Shown here: positions 7,048 through 8,845 of the stretch, one piece after another
How positions within the stretch are numbered: the first letter of the stretch is position 1
Layout: every line of letters starts with the position of its first letter
Translations under genes and position numbers: made by a program
The notes under the pieces: model-generated
What the model was told of the DNA's origin: nothing
Databases searched by the model: none
Seen by the model: only the letters and a program-made list of their open reading frames with translations
Source: an uncultured Ectothiorhodospiraceae bacterium
GTDB taxonomy: Bacteria; Pseudomonadota; Gammaproteobacteria; UBA9214
DNA: 8,845 bases
Direction: 5' to 3'
Assembly (NCBI GenBank): GCA_947258945.1
Contig: CAMYKJ010000012.1
Span: forward strand, 1 to 8,845

Positions 7048-7106
7048 ATATTTCCGTGTCCTTTCGTGGCAATAATTTGCCTGACGATCTGACCACCTGG
7101 TTGTAA

Positions 7107-8234
7107 TCAGCGCGTCAGTACCAGGTTGTCGCGGTGGATGAGCTCCGGTTCGTCGACGTAGCCGAGCAGCTCCTCGATACGGCTGCTGGCCTGGCCGGCA
7201 ATCCTGGATGAATCAATCGCATTGTAATTGACCAGACCGCGCGCGACCTCCTCCCCACCCGGCCCGACGCAGGCAACCAGGTCACCGCGGTCGAAATCAC
7301 CCTCGACACCTACGACGCCAACGGCCAACAGGCTGCTGCCGGAGTTGCATAAAACCCGGGTTGCGCCTTCATCCAGCTGCAGGCGACCGCGCACCTGCAG
7401 TCGGCCGGCCAGCCACCGCTTGCGGGCAACCAGTGGTTCGCGTGTCGGGTAGAGGCGCGTACCCAGCGGTTCGTCATCAGCAATGCGTTGCAGGATCTTG
7501 TCGGCGCTCCCCTGCACGATCATCGTGAGGGTGCCGGAACGTGCCGCAAGACGGGCGGCACGGATCTTGGTCAGCATACCACCACGACCCAATGCACCAC
7601 CGGTGGCGGCGGCCATGGCTTCCAGCGACAGGTCGTCGGCCTGCGCCTCGCTGACCAGACTGGCATCCGGATTAGTGCGCGGGTCACTGTCGAACATGCC
7701 CTGCTGGTCCGTCAGGAAGATCAGTAAATCGGCCTCGACCAGGTTGGCAACCAGGGCCGCCAGCGTATCGTTGTCGCCGAAGCGGATTTCTTCCGTGGTC
7801 ACCGTGTCGTTTTCGTTGACGACCGGGATGATGCCGAGGTTCAGCAGGGTGCGCAGGGTGCTGCGTGCATTGAGATAACGCTGGCGGTTCGCCAGGTCGT
7901 CGTGGGTAAGCAGGACCTGCGCGGTATGCAGGTCGAATTTCTGGAAGCGGGACTCGTAGGCCTGGATCAGGCCCATCTGGCCGAGGGCGGCCGCGGCCTG
8001 CAGGTCGTGCAGGGCATGCGGACGGCTGGTCCAGCCAAGCCGCGTCATGCCCTCAGCAACCGCACCGGATGACACCAGCACCAGTTCGCGACCGCTGGCG
8101 CGCAGTGCGGCCATCTGTTCCACCCAGCCATCGATTGCCGCATGGGCAAGCCCCCGCCCGTCATTGGTCAGCAAGGCACTGCCGATTTTTATGACCCAGC
8201 GACGGCAATCGCTGCATTTGATTTTGTTTTGCAT
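7107..8234 (-). CDS. proB: Glutamate 5-kinase
   Basis: Cytoplasmic kinase that phosphorylates L-glutamate to gamma-glutamyl phosphate, the first and usually proline-inhibited step of proline synthesis. From ATG 8234 it has 375 residues (E. coli 367). The amino-acid kinase domain shows [17 protein letters not shown] (13-29, Lys16), VSSGAVAEG (54-62), AALGQMGLI (82-90), the glutamate-binding VNENDTV (139-145), [15 protein letters not shown] (151-165) and [12 protein letters not shown] (216-227, Lys223). The C-terminal part, from about 275, is the PUA domain. A longer frame to 8351 is a shadow of obgE; homologues start near the RRWVIKIGS segment. No strong Shine-Dalgarno is visible. It follows obgE by 64 bases on the same strand, the usual obgE-proB order, and no proA is present in the window. 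Confidence 0.97.
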   Translation of the reverse strand: MQNKIKCSDCRRWVIKIGSALLTNDGRGLAHAAIDGWVEQMAALRASGRELVLVSSGAVAEGMTRLGWTSRPHALHDLQAAAALGQMGLIQAYESRFQKFDLHTAQVLLTHDDLANRQRYLNARSTLRTLLNLGIIPVVNENDTVTTEEIRFGDNDTLAALVANLVEADLLIFLTDQQGMFDSDPRTNPDASLVSEAQADDLSLEAMAAATGGALGRGGMLTKIRAARLAARSGTLTMIVQGSADKILQRIADDEPLGTRLYPTREPLVARKRWLAGRLQVRGRLQLDEGATRVLCNSGSSLLAVGVVGVEGDFDRGDLVACVGPGGEEVARGLVNYNAIDSSRIAGQASSRIEELLGYVDEPELIHRDNLVLTR

Positions 8235-8255
8235 AGGTTGAACGTTACAACTTCT

Positions 8256-8324
8256 CGGGGTCAGAGCACAATTTTTACTGATTTCAGGCAGGCGAATATC
8301 AGGAACAATCGTCCTCTGACCGCG
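8256..8324. repeat. 69-base imperfect inverted repeat spanning the obgE stop codon
   Basis: The arms 8256-8282 and 8298-8324 are 27 bases each and pair at 22 positions, with one extra G-U in the minus-strand RNA, around a 15-base loop. The outer arms carry GGTCAGAG (8259-8266) and CTCTGACC (8314-8321). The obgE TGA (8301-8299) lies in one arm, and the last codons of ObgE (RSEDDCS) are encoded by that arm. The other arm lies in the spacer before proB. It would form a strong hairpin in an obgE-proB transcript. The GGGGTCAGAG...AATTTT motif resembles repeats that I recall beside REP-associated transposases, but this is unverified. Confidence 0.6.
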
Positions 8325-8845
8325 TATCACCTTCGCGTGTCTGTTCCACATAGCTCATCACTGCCTGCACCAGTTCGCCGGTACCGCTGCCGTCAAGCGC
8401 GGATATCTCGAATACCGGTCCCTGCCAGTGGAGGGCCCCGGTGACGGCGTCGCGACGTTGCGCGCGTTCGGCCTCCGGCACCAGGTCCATCTTGTTCAGT
8501 ACCAGCCAGCGCTCGCGCGCTGCCAGCTCGGTACTGAAAGCCTCGAGTTCGCCGGCGATGGTGACCACGTCTTCCGGCGTGTCACCCAGCGGCCCCATGT
8601 CGACGAGGTGCAGCAACAGCCGGGTACGCGAGAGGTGCTTGAGGAACTGTATGCCGAGACCGGCACCGTCGGCCGCACCCCTGATCAGCCCCGGCACGTC
8701 CGCCATGACGAAACTGCGGTGACCGGAGACCGACACCACGCCAAGATTCGGATGCAGGGTGGTGAAGGGATAGTCCGCCACCTTCGGCCGGGCCGACGAG
8801 ACCTTGCTGATCAGGGTGGACTTGCCGGCATTCGGCATGCCGAGC
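8299..8845 (-). CDS. obgE: Obg-family GTPase ObgE/CgtA (5' part outside window)
   Basis: Ribosome-associated GTPase that acts in 50S assembly and stress signalling. The window holds the last 181 complete codons: the G domain and the short tail, but not the glycine-rich Obg domain. Seen in order from the edge: G1 P-loop [10 protein letters not shown], the Obg switch I region [13 protein letters not shown]3 [10 protein letters not shown]4 NKMDL and G5 ISALDG. The C-terminus is short and acidic (RSEDDCS), and its last codons lie inside the inverted repeat at 8256-8324, so the tail may have been altered by that element. Upstream neighbours rplU and rpmA would be expected beyond the right edge. 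Identification is secure from the Obg-type switch I. Confidence 0.95.
   Translation of the reverse strand, partial: LGMPNAGKSTLISKVSSARPKVADYPFTTLHPNLGVVSVSGHRSFVMADVPGLIRGAADGAGLGIQFLKHLSRTRLLLHLVDMGPLGDTPEDVVTIAGELEAFSTELAARERWLVLNKMDLVPEAERAQRRDAVTGALHWQGPVFEISALDGSGTGELVQAVMSYVEQTREGDTRSEDDCS

Larger units (their letters stand above)
6820..7070. mobile_element. 251-base non-coding element with long terminal inverted repeats (MITE-like)
   Basis: The left arm (6820-6889) and the right arm (7014-7070) are inverted copies. Both begin at the outer edge with GCCACG, continue through GGACACGGAAA-type sequence, then an AT-rich link, then a perfect 34-base inverted repeat (6856-6889 with 7014-7047). 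The left arm differs mainly by an extra 9-base CACGGAATC-type unit. The 124-base interior (6890-7013) is AT-rich and has no credible ORF. The element fills most of the spacer between the convergent genes rpsT and proB; the rest (6792-6819 and 7071-7106) shows nothing recognisable. I see no clear target-site duplication, so a composite of two repeat families is an alternative to a single transposed unit. Confidence 0.65.

Noticed and set aside
6820..7070. CRISPR array
   Set aside because: The repeats are inverted, only two full copies exist and there are no regularly spaced direct repeats.
6890..7096. 68-codon minus-strand ORF inside the repeat element
   Set aside because: It reads across inverted-repeat arms with no ribosome binding site or recognisable motif.
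8235..8298. proB promoter (TTGTGC - 16 bases - TGTAAC on the minus strand)
   Set aside because: Both hexamers are poor matches and lie in the 3' arm and flank of the inverted repeat; co-transcription with obgE is simpler.

Overview
The window is a stretch of conserved housekeeping chromosome from a GC-rich proteobacterium, most likely a gammaproteobacterium. The order murJ-ribF-ileS-lspA-fkpB divergent from rpsT is the classic gammaproteobacterial arrangement, and obgE-proB is the usual tail of the rplU-rpmA-obgE cluster. The proteins align from memory along their whole length with the E. coli versions. I cannot name the genus from the sequence. No phage, transposase, CRISPR or defence gene is present.

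Layout. Positions 1-6202 hold a minus-strand operon read right to left: murJ (lipid II flippase), ribF (FMN/FAD synthesis), ileS (isoleucyl-tRNA synthetase), lspA (lipoprotein signal peptidase) and the start of fkpB (peptidyl-prolyl isomerase, cut by the window edge). Genes are tightly packed: murJ/ribF share one base (TAATG), lspA/fkpB overlap as GTGA, and only the ribF-ileS gap is about 100 bases. Positions 6203-6480 form the divergent spacer; it carries a strong promoter for rpsT (ribosomal protein S20, TTG start) and a small AT-rich hairpin on the murJ side. rpsT ends in a clear intrinsic terminator.

Positions 6792-7106, between the convergent ends of rpsT and proB, carry no gene. Most of this stretch is a 251-base element with long terminal inverted repeats, built from two repeat motifs: CACGGAA-type tandem units outside and an ATTCCC-N8-GGGAAT palindrome inside.

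Positions 7107-8845 hold proB (glutamate 5-kinase) and the 3' part of obgE (ribosome-assembly GTPase), both on the minus strand. A 69-base imperfect inverted repeat spans the obgE stop codon, so the last residues of ObgE are encoded by one arm. With the rpsT-proB element it is one of the two non-routine features of the window.

Functionally the left operon couples envelope biogenesis (MurJ, LspA) with cofactor and tRNA charging enzymes (RibF, IleS). The right side is translation and ribosome assembly (S20, ObgE) plus the first step of proline synthesis. I found no previously undescribed protein system; the novelty is confined to intergenic repeats.
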